This document shows positions 12,046 to 24,060 of a DNA stretch of 64,000 nt, piece after piece. The notes under the pieces were generated by a model. The model searched no databases. It was not told the origin of the DNA and saw only the letters and a list, made by a program, of their open reading frames with translations. This stretch comes from Notamacropus eugenii (lineage: Eukaryota; Chordata; Mammalia; Diprotodontia; Macropodidae), in assembly GCF_028372415.1 (NCBI RefSeq), contig NC_092878.1:2135501-2199500 (forward strand). Direction: 5' to 3'. Numbering within the stretch: position 1 is the first letter of the stretch; each line of letters begins with the position of its first letter. The translations under genes and the position numbers were made by a program.

Positions 12046-12725
12046 GAAGGGAAAAACATTTATTAAGTGCCTCCTACCTGCTAGTCACTGTGCTACAGCA
12101 CTTTGGAACAATCTTTACTCACTTGATGGATAGTGACCTTTGCAAAACAGACTGCCTCTTTGTACCATGCTCTTCCTCTAACATACCAGTATATCCAGTC
12201 TTCTCAGGACAGAAAGACTCCAGATGGTCTTTTACCCAACCTAAAGTAAATTGAAATACCTATATAATGATCCAAGGTCCTTTTATTCCTTTTGATATCA
12301 TGACACTCCAAGATGGCAGCATCGGAATGGTAGGACATTTTACAATTACAGGATACTGATGCCCAGAGAGGCCGTGACTTGCCCAATGACGCAAAGATAG
12401 TACGTGGCAGATCTAATTTTTTAAAACTCTGATCCTCTGCCTCCAAATCCGGAATTCTTTCCACTTTTCATTTAAGCCTACTCTGCTTAGAATTGTAATT
12501 AAGATGGGGTAGAAATACAGACATCAGTAAGATATTAATAAGGCCTTTAGGGTCCAGGAGAGATCTTAGAGATCATCTGCTCCATCCTACTGCATTTTTC
12601 AAATGAGAAAACTGAGGCCCAGGAAAGTAACATGCCTAAAGCCATACAAGCAGTTAAGTAGCAGAACTGAGATTTGAACTAGATCCCCTAATTTCAGTCA
12701 TTGTTCCCTCTTCAAGTACATAAGA
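12046..12725 (+). repeat. MIR3-like start and two MIR-type fragments
   Basis: Positions 12,053-12,110 are MIR3-like (catttattaagtgcctccta). Positions 12,330-12,470 and 12,530-12,725 are MIR-like (ctgatgcccagagaggccgt; tgagaaaactgaggcccagg). The short frames on both strands are shadows. Confidence 0.65.
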
Positions 12726-12832
12726 CCAACAAAGGCTTACCAACAACAAGAACACATTGAATTCCTATATAGCTGTGTCAGTTTAATTTTATCATCTAAT
12801 GCTCATTAGCTCCTAAGGTTACAAGAGAATTT

Positions 12833-13085
12833 CAGAGTAGCTAGGAGGCACAGTAGATAGAGTGCTGAACCTGGAATCAGGAAGACCTGAGTTCAAATCC
12901 TGCCTCAAATGTTTATTAGCTGTGTGACCTTGAGTCAGTCACTTAAACTTTGTCTCTGTTTCCTCATCTGTAAAATGGAGATAATAATAAAATACCTACC
13001 TCCCAGGGTTGATATGAGGATCAAATGAGATAATAATTATATAGTATATTGCAATCCTTAAAGTGCTATCTTTTATCATTATTAC
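12833..13085 (+). repeat. Marsupial SINE with MIR-type tail (Mar1-like)
   Basis: The head (gtagctaggaggcacagtag) is the same tRNA-type head. The tail differs: after cctcatctgtaaaatggag it reads cctcccagggttgatatgag and ends in a cttaaagtgctat block, as in other MIR-tailed copies at 18.9, 30.7, 47.2 and 49.4 kb. Confidence 0.8.
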
Positions 13086-13600
13086 TATGTCAAGATAGTG
13101 AGGAGATACCTTTAGGAAAGGAGGACCTCTTTGTGTCCTTTAAATCATGTTGTATATGAGTATGGCTCATCTTAGCCATAAGACCTCCTCTCTGACCTCC
13201 ATTAAGCTGGCCAACATCATGTGCTGTCACTTGGGGACACTTGGCAATATAGTAGAAGGAGTGATGGAGGCAATGGTGCCCATCTTGACATGACAACTGA
13301 GAAATTAGAAAATGGCAGCATTACCCTGAATTCCAAGTAGGCACCAGCCTTGCCAATACAGCTGACTTCCAAACCAAGTGATTTGAAGAGGGAATGACAA
13401 AAGTGACTCCTACTGTTACCCTCTTAAGAAAGTGGACTAAGAAGTGGGATGTGTCCCAGGTGCTGATGATTGTAGGAAAGGTAAGAGTTCTGGGCACAAA
13501 CATTTGATGGTGAAGTAACTCCCTGATTCCCTCCTTTGCAAAGATAGAGGGAAAAGGGCCAGGAATCTAATCCAATTGATATTGGTCAAATTTTTGGTCT
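13086..13600. other. Unassigned
   Basis: About 500 nt with no recognised repeat. The minus-strand frames (13,090-13,296 and 13,321-13,503) have no family I recognise and no splice context I would defend. Confidence 0.4.
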
Positions 13601-14079
13601 AGTAATAAAAATTGTACCACTAACAGTACATTTGGAAGGAATGTACATAGACAGAGGGCAAAGATATAAGGTGAATTTGAGGAAATGACATAAAAACAAT
13701 TAAGAAATGAGAAAGAGGAATACATTGGGTACAGAAGGGAAAGGTAGAATGGGGTAAATTATTTCATATGAAAAGGTGCTAAAGACTTACTACAGTAAAG
13801 GGGAAAATGGAGGGTGGGCAATGAACATCACTTGAACTTGTACCTCATCAGTATTGGCTCAAAGAGGGAATAATATACTTGGTCAGTTGAATATAGAAAT
13901 CTATCTTACCTGACAGGGAAGTAGAAGAGGAGGAGATCAAGAAAGAAGGGTGGGGGGAACTAACAGAAGGGAAGGCAGATCAGGGGAGGTGGTAGACAGA
14001 AACAAAACACTGGTGAGGGGAGAACAGGTAAAAAGAGAGAGAGAACAAACAGGAGGAAGAATAGGATGGAGGGAAGTAC

Positions 14080-14860
14080 ACAGTTAGTAATCATAGCTGT
14101 GAATGAGAATGGGATCAGCTCTCCCAAAAAACAGAAGTGGGTAACAGAGTGGATCAAAAATCAGACGCCTATAATATGCTGTTTACAAGAAACGCATCTG
14201 AAGCAGAAAGACATACACAGAGTAAAGGTAAAGGACAGAGCAGAATCTATTATGCTTCAGCTGAAGTAAAAAAAAAAAAAAAGCAGCAGTAGCAATCCTG
14301 AACTCAGACAAAGTAAAAGCAAAAATAGACTTAATTAAAAGAGATGAGGAAGAAAATCACAACTTGTTAAAAGGTACTATAGACAATAAAGCAATGTCAA
14401 TACTTAGTATATATGTATCAAGTAGTAAAGCATCCAAATTTTTAAAGGAGAAGTTAAGTGAGTTACAGGAAGAAATAGCAAAACTATACTAGTGGAGAAC
14501 CTCAAGTTTCCCTTTCTAGAACTCAATAAATCAAACCAAAAAATGAACAAGAAAGAAACTAAGGAAGTAAATAAATATCAGAAAAGTTAGAGATGATAGA
14601 CCTTTGAAAAAAACTGAATGGGAACAGAAAGGATTATCTTTTTCTCAGCAGCATATGGCACCTATGCAAAAACTGACCATATAATAGGGCATAAAAATCT
14701 CAACATCAAATGTAAAAAGGCAGAAATAATAAATGTGTTCTTTTCAGATCATAATGCAATACAAATTGCATTCAACAAAGGGCAGTGGAAATGTAAATTA
14801 AAAATTAATTGGAAGCTAAATCATCTAATCCTAAAGAATAAATGGGTCAAATAACAAATA
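14080..14860 (+). pseudogene. L1 ORF2 endonuclease domain, degraded
   Basis: The apurinic endonuclease-like domain of L1 ORF2 nicks target DNA. Here the frame preserves KWVTEWIKNQ and CCLQETHL in the first part (14,066-14,269) and YGTYAKTDHIIGHK then FFSDHNAIQ in the last part (14,618-14,854). The middle is out of frame or stopped, and an A-run at 14,267-14,282 breaks the first frame. The catalytic SDH motif survives as sequence only. Confidence 0.8.
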
Positions 14861-15699
14861 ATAGAAATAATCAATAATTGCATTAAAGAAAATGACAACA
14901 ATGAGAAGCATACCACAATTTATTGGATATAGCTAAAGCAGTACTTAAGGGAAATTTTATTTCTCTAAATTCTCACATCAATAAAATGGAAAAAGAACAG
15001 TTCAATGAATTGGGCATGCAAGTAAAAAACTAGAAAAATAACAAATTAAAAATCCCCAATTGAGCACGAAACTGAAAATCCTAAAATTCAAAGGTGAGAT
15101 TAGTAAGATTGACAATTAAAAAAAACTGTTGAGTTAATAAATAAATGTAGGATCTGGTTTATGGGAGGGAAAGGCAATAAGATAGATAAGCCATTGGTTA
15201 ACTTGATTTTAAAAAAGAAGAAAATCAAATATCCAGTATTAAAAATTAAAATGATAAAATCACCACCAATGAAGAAAAAATGAAAGCAATCATTAGGAAA
15301 CATTTTGCCCAATTATATGCCAATGAATGTGACAATCTGAGTGGAATGGATGAATATTTACGAAACTATAAATTACCTAGATAAATAGATCAGGAAAAAA
15401 AATGCCTACATAACCCCATCATAGAAAAAGAAATTGAATAAGCCATTAATGAACTTCCTAGGAAAAAATCCCCAGGGCCAGATGTGTTCATGAGTGAATT
15501 CTATCAAATACTTAAAGAATAATTAATTCTAATACTATATAAATTATTTGAAAAAATAGGTGGAGTCCTACCAAACTTTTATGACACAAATATGGTGCTG
15601 ATTTTCTAAATCAGGAAGAGCCAAAACAGAGAAAGAAAATTAGAGACCAATTTTCCTAATGAATAACAATGCAAAAATTTTGAACAAAATACAATCAAG

Positions 15700-16420
15700 A
15701 ATTTTCAGCAATATATCATAAGGATTATATACGATAACCAGTGTCATAGTGGAATTTATACCGGGAATACAGAGTTGTTTCAATGTTAGAAAAACTCAAC
15801 TATAACTGACTATATCAATAACAAAACTGACATAAATCATATGATTATCTCAATAGGTGCTGAAAAAGCTTTTGATAAAATACAGCCTCCATTCCTATTA
15901 AAAACATTAAAGAGCATGGGAATAAATGGAGCATTCCTTAAAATGATAAGACATCTCTATCTAAAACCACTTTCAAGCATTCTCTGTAATGGGGATAAGC
16001 TAGAAACTTTCCCCATAAGATCAGGATGCCCATTATCACCGCCATTAATTACTATAGTACTAGTAATTATAAATGACCTTTTTAGTACTTAGAAATAGGC
16101 ATCAATATAGTATTAGAAATGAGGATAAGCTAGAAGCCTTCCCGGTAAGATCAGGATGCCCATTTTTGCCACCATTACTCAATATAGTATTAGAAATGTT
16201 AGCAATAGGTGAAGAAAAGGAGAAGGAATTAGAATAGACAATGAGCTAACAAAACTATCAGTCTTTGTAGGTGATGATAAGATGGTATACTTAGAGAACC
16301 TTAGAGCATTAACTAAAAAATGACTTCAAATAATTAACAACTTTAACAAAGTTGCAAGATATAAAGTAAACCCATATAAATCATCAGCATTTCTTTAAAT
16401 GACCAATAAAGCTCAGTACA
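15700..16420 (+). pseudogene. L1 ORF2 reverse transcriptase domain, degraded and locally duplicated
   Basis: The fingers/palm block MIISIGAEKAFDKIQPPFLL is readable at 15,841. The RSGCPLSP block occurs twice, at about 16,018 and 16,149, because of a short duplication. The metal-binding FADD motif has become VGDD at about 16,264. Upstream, the ELPRKKSPGPDVF-like RT finger region is visible at about 15,450. No continuous frame remains, so no enzyme can be made. Confidence 0.8.
16103..16256 (+). repeat. 77-bp direct duplication inside the L1 RT region
   Basis: The string caatatagtattagaaatg occurs at 16,103 and again at 16,180. Between them is a second version of the gataagctagaa...tcaggatgcccat block that first appears at about 15,994. 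This suggests slippage or unequal exchange within this copy. Confidence 0.7.
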
Positions 16421-17577
16421 AGAAATAGAAAAGGAAATTTCATTTAAAGGAACTACAAACAGCATAAAATACTCAGGACTCTACCTATCAAGACAAACCC
16501 AGGAACTATAAAAACACAATCACAAAACATTTTTCACACAAATAAAATCAGTTCTATAAAACTGGAAAAATATCAATTGCCCATGGTAGGACAAGCCAAT
16601 ATAATAAAAATGACAATTCTGCCTAACCTAATTTACCTATTCAGTGCCATACCAATTAAACTACCAAAACTATTTTATACAGCTAGAAAAACAACAACAA
16701 AATTTATCTGAAAGAACAAAAGGTCCAGAAAATAAAGGGAATTCATGGGGGAGGGGGGGTGAGCAAAGAAAGGGAACCTAGCAATACAAGATTTCAAACA
16801 ATATTATGAAGCAGAAATCATCAAAACAATTTGGTCCTGGCTAAGAAATGGAGTGCTGGATCAGTGGAATAGATTACGTGCAGAAGACATAGTAGTAAAT
16901 AAGCGGTAAGACCACATTAACCAGGTGTTTGACAAACCCAAGACCTAACTTTTTAGGATAAGAACTCACCATTTGGCAAAAACTAGAAAACAGTAGGATA
17001 TAAACTAGATATAGACCAACAGCTCACACTGTATACCAAGATAAGGTCAAAATGGTTGCATGATTTAGACACAAAGGGTGATACCATAAGCAAATTAGAA
17101 GAGCAAGGAATAGTCTACCTATCAAATCAATGGGGAGAGGAAAAATACATGACCAATAAGGGAAAGAGAACAAAACAAAATGTAAAATAGATCATTTAAA
17201 TTATATTAAATTAAAAGGTTTTTGTACAACAAAACCAACGCAATCAAGATTTGAAGGAAAGCAGAAAGCTGGGGAACAGTCTTTACAGCGAGTATCTCTG
17301 ATAAAAACTTCATGTCTCAAACAGATAGAGAACTGAGTCAAATTTCTGACACAAGGCATTCCCCAACTGATAAATGGTCAAAGGATATGAGCAGGCAGTT
17401 TTCACATGAAGAAGTCAAAGTTATCTATAAGCATGTTAAGAAATTTTGATGTTTTGGTTTGAGAAATACAAATTAAAACAACACTGAGATACCACCTCAC
17501 ACCTATCAAATTGGCTAATATGACAAAACAGAAAATGATAAATGTTGGAGAGGATGTGTGGAAAATTGGGACACTGA

Positions 17578-18050
17578 GTCCTTTGTTTTCTAAGAAGACC
17601 ATGCCATCAGAGAAATAATGACATGACTTGCACTTGACTTTGTTTTGAGTGAGGGAGGGCTGTGCAGGTCACCAGCCTCACTTCTCCTCCTGAGCCATCT
17701 GGATCCAGTGACTAGATATTCATCAGGATGACAGGAGATGGCCCAGGATGCAATGGGAGACCTTGATCTTTTCAGGTACTCGCTTAGAGGGAGGTAACGC
17801 CCAATGAGTGAATAGGCCTCTTTAAGAAGTAGTCAGGGAATGACCTTTTTAACAAGCAAAAGAAAAAAAAGTAACTAAATCATGCTGGGAGGAAAAGAAA
17901 CTGTTACTATTGATAATCACGGTAAGTCAGCCTTTAAGTGGAACTTGGGAAGGGACTTATCGTCGTCCAAACTATGGCCTTCAGAATGTGCTGGGTTAAA
18001 GGTTTTGGGAACAATGAGGAAAGAAGGGAGGAAGGGAGGAAGGGAGGGAA
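17578..18050 (-). mobile_element. Retroinsertion splitting the L1, with 9-bp target-site duplication
   Basis: ggacactga lies immediately before (17,569-17,577) and after (18,051-18,059), and the L1 reads through when the insert is removed. On the minus strand the insert ends in the marsupial SINE-type tail (agtcaagtgcaagtcatgtc, then gcatggtcttctta, then gaaaacaaaggac). It begins with 280 nt of another sequence (attcactcattgggcgttac-type block) that I cannot name. The extreme 5' end is a pyrimidine tract, (GGAA)n on the plus strand. Confidence 0.7.
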
Positions 18051-18904
18051 GGACACTGATACATTATTGGTGGAGTTGTGAACTGATCCAACCATTCTGG
18101 AGAGCAATTTGGAACTATGCCCAAAGGGCAACCAAAGTATGCATACCCTTTGATCCAGCAATATCACTACTAGTGCTGTATTGCAAAGAGATCATAAAAA
18201 AGGGGAAAGGCCCTACATTTACAAAAATATTTATAGCAGCCCTTTTTGTGGTAGCATAATATTGGAAACTGAGAGGATGCCCATCATTTGGGAAATGGCT
18301 GAACAAGCTATGGCATATGAGTGTAATGAAATACTATTGTGTAATAAGAAATGATGAACAGGCAGATTTCAGAAAAACCTGGAAAGACTTGTACAAACTG
18401 ATACAAAGTGAAGTGAGCAGAACCAGGAAAACATTGTACACAGTATTAGCAATATTGTGTGATAATCAGCTATGAATGACTCAGCTCTCGTCAGCAACAC
18501 AATGATCTAAGACAAGTACAAAGGATATGAAGAAAAATGCTGCCCATATCCAGATAAAGAACTGATGGACTCTGGATGTAGATTGAAGCATTTTTTTTTC
18601 ACCTACTCTTTTTTTCTTGTGTTTTTTATCTGTTTTTTCTTTCACAACTGTGACTAAAATGGAAATGTTTTTACATGATAGGACATATATAAACTATATT
18701 AAGCTGCCCACTATTTTCAGAAGAAGGAAGAAAGGAGAAAAATCTTGTAAAACTGAATGCTAAAAAATTTCTTGACATGTTACTGAGGGAAAAAATAAAA
18801 TACTATTTTAAAAAAATTTTAAAGCGAAATAGTGCTAAGACGGCATGAGTTCAGAGAAGCAGTGTGGGCTGGAGTTGTTAATGAAGGCTTCATGGAGGAA
18901 GAAC

Positions 18905-19215
18905 TTAAGCTAGATGATACAGTAGGTGTGGAATTAGGAAAACTTGTGTTCAAATCCATCCTCAAAGCCTTTCTACTGTGTGACCTTGGGCTAGTCACTT
19001 AACCTGTCAGCCTCAATTTCCTCAATAATTGTAATAATAAATTGTATATTGTTAAAAATAATAATTTTTTTAATTTAATTTAATAAAAAATTGTATATTA
19101 TTGTATACATATAATAATAATTGTACCTGCCTCCTGGGGTTATTGTGAGGATCAGAGGAGATACTGTTTATAAAGCACTTAGCCCATTGCTTGACAAGTA
19201 ATAGATGTATGGTAA
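18905..19215 (+). repeat. SINE with MIR-type tail, containing an AT-rich expansion
   Basis: The SINE middle (gtgtgaccttgggctagtca) and MIR-type tail (cctcctggggttattgtgag, then agcacttagcccattgcttg) are separated by about 90 nt of TTAATA-rich sequence at 19,020-19,115. Confidence 0.7.
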
Positions 19216-19217
19216 AT

Positions 19218-19550
19218 GTTCAAATCTGGCCTCAGACACTTACTAGCTGTGTGATCCTGGGTAAGTTACTTAACTTCTGATGGGCTTAGAGGCAGTTAGG
19301 TGAGCTCAGTGGATAGAGCAACAGCAAGGAATCAGGAGGACCTGAGTTCAAACCCAGGCTCAGACTTAGTGGCCATATGCCCTTAGTAGGGTAAGTGACT
19401 TAACCTTTGTTTGCTTTGAACCATAGGAGAAAGAAACTGCAAACCACTACAATATCTTTGCCAAAAAACTCTAAGGACAGGCATTGGTGTGCTGGGGTCC
19501 ACAGAGTCACGAGGAGTTGGACAGGACTGCATGACTGATAACAACAGTAA
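19218..19550 (+). repeat. Truncated SINE followed by a full SINE with RTE-type tail
   Basis: Positions 19,218-19,285 are a partial SINE (caaatctggcctcagacact). Positions 19,288-19,550 are a second copy with its own head (gaggcagttaggtgagctca) and a caaaccactacaatatct tail. The minus-strand frames over it are shadows of the SINE. Confidence 0.8.
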
Positions 19551-20094
19551 ATGTGTGTTCTCTCCCACCCTGGTACCTGAAACATTAGTTCTTTAAGGTC
19601 CTAGCAAGCTAGAAAGAATCTGAGTATTGACCTAGTGACAAACTATATGTGTGTCATTCAAAGACCAGCTCAGCTATATTCAGAGGCCCTTCATAAGACC
19701 TGCCAGAGGGTGATGAAATTTCCAACCAAAACAACTTTCAAAGACGCTTTGCCAAGTTAAAGAGGGGTCACCACTTGTACCGGAGGAGGCAGTACCTATG
19801 GAGATGAAAACACAGATCTTTGGATTATTGATAGAATCAACTGGGTTGTCTTTTTACATCATTAGATTATACTATTGTATTCACAGAGGTACAGAAGCTT
19901 AAAATTGGAAGAGTTATCCTTCCCAATTTGTACCTGAAACTAGTCCTCAGTCAGAGTTGTCCAGTGAGGGGGAAACCACTATGGCCCAAAGCAACTTTCT
20001 CCACTTGGGGGCAATTTGAATTATTAGACGCTTTTCCTTAAGTCAAGTCACTGTCACTTTCATCCATTATTCTTGGTTTATCTTCTAAAATATT
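19551..20094. other. Unassigned
   Basis: No gene or clear repeat. A MIR-like scrap may be present near 19,890-19,950. Confidence 0.4.
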
Positions 20095-21240
20095 TAAAGA
20101 CAACTTTCCTGTCGCTCCTAAATCTTCTCTTTGCCAAACATCCCAGTTCTTCGGACAATCCCCACATGGCATGGTTTCCACATCTGGTGGCATTCCAATT
20201 TCTCCATGTCATTCTTAAAATGTAGTAACCAGAAACGATCACTCTACTTCAGTAGTTGGACCAGAACTAAATCATCCCTTTTCTAAATTCTCTCTAAAGT
20301 ATTTTAAAGCCTTCCTGGGCCAGATGCTGGCATACAATTTGATATTTTGCAATTTTGCCAGCTTTGACTAATTTGAAAGTTGAGTATCTGTTCTCAAAAG
20401 GCACAGTGACGTCAATGACAACTAGAACTGAACACAATACACCAGATGTAGTTTGACCAGAGCAATTATCTTCCCTCTTTGCAACACTATGTCTCTCAAT
20501 TCTGACTAAAGGAGCCTTTGAGGGGTTGCAACGCAATATTCTTGACATAATATCCTATCTCTGTCCTTTAATGTCTATGTGACCTTGGCAAGCCACTTAA
20601 CCTCTGTCAGACTCAGTTTCCTCAACTGCAGAATGAGAGGATCGGACTAGATGGTTTCTAAGTTTCCTTGCAGCTCTAGATCTAAGATCCCACTACTTAA
20701 ATTGAATTTGCATACCACTAAAATCCCAAGGTTTCTTCCACACAAACTTCTGTCACATCTTTCCCAATCTATATTTCTGTGACAGGGTTGTCCTGTTTTA
20801 TTTTAATCTGAGTTGCTTTATGGTCACATCTATTCATTGTATCACATTAGAGTTGTACAAATACTCTTGTCTGTCAAGATCCTTTTGGACCTTACTACCT
20901 AGTCATCCCAGCTTTGTATCATTTACAAATTTGAGCATCGTGACATATATGCCTTCATCCAAGTCACTGATATAAATTGTGAACATCCCAGTGTCTTTAG
21001 GACACTACACTAAGGAACCCCCTTAGATGGATATTGACCCATTTGTGCCCACTTCTTACATCTAGTCATTCAACCCATTCAATTCCATCTAACTGTACTG
21101 TCACCTAGCTCACAGCTCCCTGTATTATCCACAAAGATAACAAGAAAGACTTTATCAAGTGACTTGGTTACTCTGGAACAATTTGTTTGTGAAGCTAGGC
21201 TAGCACTTAGTGATCACACTTCACTTTATAAATGTTCACA
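20095..21240 (-). mobile_element. CR1/L3-type LINE, RT and C-terminal remnant
   Basis: On the minus strand the right part (20,690-21,240) reads as the CR1-clade RT core: an MLKFVNDTKLG string at about 20,918-20,950 corresponds to the FADDTKLG catalytic motif with FADD changed to FVND. The left part (20,095-20,565) gives ALVKLHLVYCVQF, the conserved downstream motif. A MIR/SINE tail (about 20,570-20,690) interrupts it. Stops make it non-functional. Confidence 0.8.
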
Positions 21241-21259
21241 AACTATCCCTCTGCTAAGA

Positions 21260-21733
21260 CTGTGGCATCAAACGCAAATAGAAATGGGTGCCACTAAAAT
21301 GTACTGAAGCACCAGGTAGGCCATTGTTGTTTTTCAGTCATTTCAGTCAGGTCCAATTCTTCGTAATCCCATTTGGGGTTTTCTAGGCAAAGACAGTGGA
21401 GTGATTTGCTATTTCCTTCTCCAATTCATTTTACATATGAGTAAACTGAGGCAAACAGGGTTAAGTAACTTGTCTAGGATCACGTAGCTAATAAGTGTCT
21501 GAGGCTGGATTTGAACTCAAGAAGATGTCTTCCTAACTGTAGGCAGGCACTGTGCCACCTAGCTGCCCCTGAAGTCTATATATTGACTCACAAAACCACT
21601 TACTAACATTACTTCAATAATGACAATAATGGTGTATTGTATTCTTATTTATTACTTTTATTTTCCCATTAAATTTTAATCTCAGGAGTGTTGTGGGCCA
21701 CATGTTGCTTGTGGTCTGTGTTTGACACCTCTG
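21260..21733. mobile_element. Non-autonomous hAT-type element split by a SINE
   Basis: The ends read ctgtggcatcaaacgcaaat and gtttgacacctctg, the inverted ends of a common marsupial element; diverged copies are at 40.4 kb and 52.4 kb. The interior contains the 'attgactcacaaaacc' and 'cattaaattttaatc' blocks. A minus-strand SINE occupies 21,323-21,569. Confidence 0.7.
21323..21569 (-). repeat. Marsupial SINE with RTE-type tail nested in the hAT element
   Basis: The copy reads on the minus strand: tail first on the plus strand (gtttttcagtcatttcagtc, then ttctccaattcattttacat) and head last (tgtgccacctagctgcccc). Confidence 0.85.
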
Positions 21734-22655
21734 TACTGAGGTGTGGGGGTTTTGTAGGATCTGTTTTGATGGAAGGAGTACCTAAAATGATAAATGATTG
21801 TTTTAGGTATCAATATTAATAAGTACCAATATGATGACAGGCATTGTATACAAGTAAGGGTCTGTGATTTGGTCTGCAGAAGGGAGTCTCTCCCACAACA
21901 TAGTTCACAATCCATCTCTGAGGTAGTAAATAGAGCACATTTTTAGGGTTAAGGAACCCTAAATGCACTTCAGTTCTATCCGATCCAATTCTAGGGAGTT
22001 GTTTGAGGCACAGACAGGATTCACTAACTTGCCCAGGATCACACAGCTATGAAATGTCAGAAGTAGGGTTTAGACTTAGGACTTTAAAAAAATAAATGCT
22101 TTTTAATGCCTGCCTTTTTTATAGTCACCTCTGGATGCCTCGCTCATTCCTCAGCTAATAGAACTCTCCCTTGCAATGAAGAAGTATAGCTATACAAAAC
22201 AAACCAACCTATCAGCCATGTCTGACAGTGCATACCTCATGCCACATCCACAGACTGCCATCTCTGTGCCAAGTCAGGAAGCTTATTTCAGCATCATTGA
22301 ACTCAGTGACTCCTGGCTCAAAGACCATTACATCATGCCAGACTGCTTCCTACTATACATAACACGGTGCCCAAATAAAGTGACTGTACATAAAAATTGT
22401 GCCGAAAGGAAAACAGCTTTGTTAAATCAACTGTTAAATGGGCGAAGATTTTTCATTTGATAGAACATGTGAGTACAGGAACGAGGCCATGCTTGTAAGA
22501 ATTGCTGACCAAGACATGGAAATGAACTCATTACATAGAACATGATGTTATAATAGTACTCATTAAGGATAGAATTCTACCTTTCTTTACCAGTCAAGTA
22601 TGCTCTCCCATATAATAATTGATACGAGATAATTTGGTTAGGGTGTTTATAAATC
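21734..22655. repeat. MIR fragment and an unclassified dispersed repeat
   Basis: Positions 21,985-22,085 are MIR-like (cacagacaggattcactaac, then cttgcccaggatcacacag). Positions 22,140-22,340 resemble an interspersed marsupial sequence I cannot name (caaaccaacctatcagccat, then gtcaggaagcttatttcagc). The 94-codon frame at 22,176-22,460 runs through it and is not convincing as a gene. Confidence 0.45.
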
Positions 22656-22659
22656 TATT

Positions 22660-22833
22660 ACTTCTTTGTGGTTCTTCATTGTACACAGTAGCATTGTGAG
22701 ATGACGAACCTTGATAGACTTCGTTCTTCTCAGCAGTGCAAGAATCCATGACAACTCCAAAAGATTCATGACGGAAAATACCATTCACATCCAGAAAAAG
22801 AATTATGGAGCCTGAATACAGATTGAAGCAGAC

Positions 22834-22898
<65 letters not shown>

Positions 22899-23035
22899 TT
22901 TGTTTTTCTCATAGTCTCTCCCATTGGTTCCAATTCTTCTTTCCAACATGACTAATATGAAAATATGTTTAATATGAATGTATATGTAGAGCCTATATCA
23001 GATGGCATGATGTCTGGGGGATGATGAAGAGTAAA
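22660..23035 (+). mobile_element. L1 3' end with an internal (TC)n tract
   Basis: The segment begins in the ORF2/3'UTR border (attgtacacagtagcattgt) and runs through the 'gaaaataccattcacatcc' block. Next comes a (TC)n tract at 22,839-22,894, then gactaatatgaaaatatg, and finally the tgtctgggggatgatgaaga end. Confidence 0.85.
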
Positions 23036-23044
23036 ATATTAGAA

Positions 23045-24060
23045 TCACTGGATAGTAGAAGCTCAGAGTTTGGAGACACCACAGAAGCCACGTTATCCAA
23101 CTTGTACTTGACTAAGGGTCCCTTCAACTACATACCCAAAAAATGGTCATCTAGCCTTTACTTGAAGTGAAAAGGAAGCCATTCCTATGTTAGCACCTCA
23201 TTCTACTTTGGTGTAGTTCTAATTGTTAGGAAATTGGTTTTTTTCTTTACATTAAGCCTAAATTGACTTATTATCAACTTTCAAACATAATTCTGTCACA
23301 TGATGATCTTTAAGTACTCAAAGACAGGTAAGAATATCCTGCTAAATCAATGGTTCTCACCCATAACCTTGTGGGTTTTTTTTTTTATTTTGATGACTAC
23401 ATTTTAATATAATTGGATTCTTTTATAATCCTCTGTTTTTGGTTTTGTGCACTTAAAAACATTCTTCTAAGAAGGGATTCATAGATTTCACTGGATTGCC
23501 AAAAGGGTTCATGACACAAAAAAGTTAACATCTCTTGCCCTAATCTGTATCTTCTCCAAGGTAAACATTCCCAGATCCTTCAATCAACCCTCAAATGACA
23601 TGATCTCAAGGCTCTTCATCAGCCTCTGTGCCCTCCTTTGGATGCTTTCCACTCTATCAGCTTTCTTTCTCAAAGAAACTAAAAATATTCCAGATGTGGT
23701 CAGATCAGGACAGAGGACAGTGGGACAACTGCCTTCCTCATTCTGGTTACTCTGCCTCTCGGTGCAGTCTAACATGGCATTTACTTTCTGGTTGCCAAAT
23801 CATGCCATTGACTTGACATCCACTAAAACTCCCAGATTTTTCCCCCACGTGAATAACATACAGGAATATGAACAGTAATCTACCTTCCATATTTTACTTA
23901 GGAAGTTAATTTTTTTAACTTAAATGCAAGACTTTACATTTCTGCCTCTAGCATTTCATCTCACTAGATTTGGCCCAACATTCTAGCTTATTCCCATCTA
24001 CCTGCATCCTGATCCCATCATTCAGTGCATTAGCTACATGTCCCAGCTTTACCATCTAAC
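23045..24060 (-). mobile_element. Second CR1/L3-type LINE remnant, antisense
   Basis: The minus strand carries the same CR1 blocks as the 20-21 kb copy. The plus strand shows ccagatgtggtcagatcagg, aatgcaagactttacatttc and tttggcccaacattctagct, which are reversed versions of the VRPHLEY and KCKVLHLG coding blocks. A hAT-type scrap interrupts it at about 23,349-23,535. The plus-strand frame at 23,600-23,878 is a shadow. Confidence 0.75.
23349..23535. mobile_element. hAT-type scrap nested in the CR1/L3 LINE
   Basis: The block cttaaaaacattcttctaag, then ttcatagatttcactggatt, then ttcatgacacaaaaaagtta matches the interior and right end of the 10.95-11.15 kb element. Confidence 0.55.

Larger units (their letters stand above)
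13600..18815 (+). mobile_element. Long, decayed L1 retrotransposon (inter-ORF region, ORF2, 3'UTR)
   Basis: The element starts in the region between ORF1 and ORF2, so its 5' half is missing. ORF2 begins near 14,080 with the endonuclease motif region (CCLQETHLK at about 14,177-14,205) and SDHNAIQ near 14,745. The reverse transcriptase follows near 15,841 (AEKAFDKIQPPFLLKTLK). The catalytic block reads VGDDKMVYLE instead of FADD at about 16,264. The C-terminus and 3'UTR follow to about 18,815, with an A-rich end. Many stops and frameshifts make it inactive. A 77-bp direct duplication lies in the RT region, and an unrelated element interrupts it at 17,578-18,050. Confidence 0.9.

Noticed and set aside
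22176-22460. A 94-codon frame as a possible small gene
   Set aside because: It overlaps what looks like an interspersed repeat and shows no domain or splice signals.
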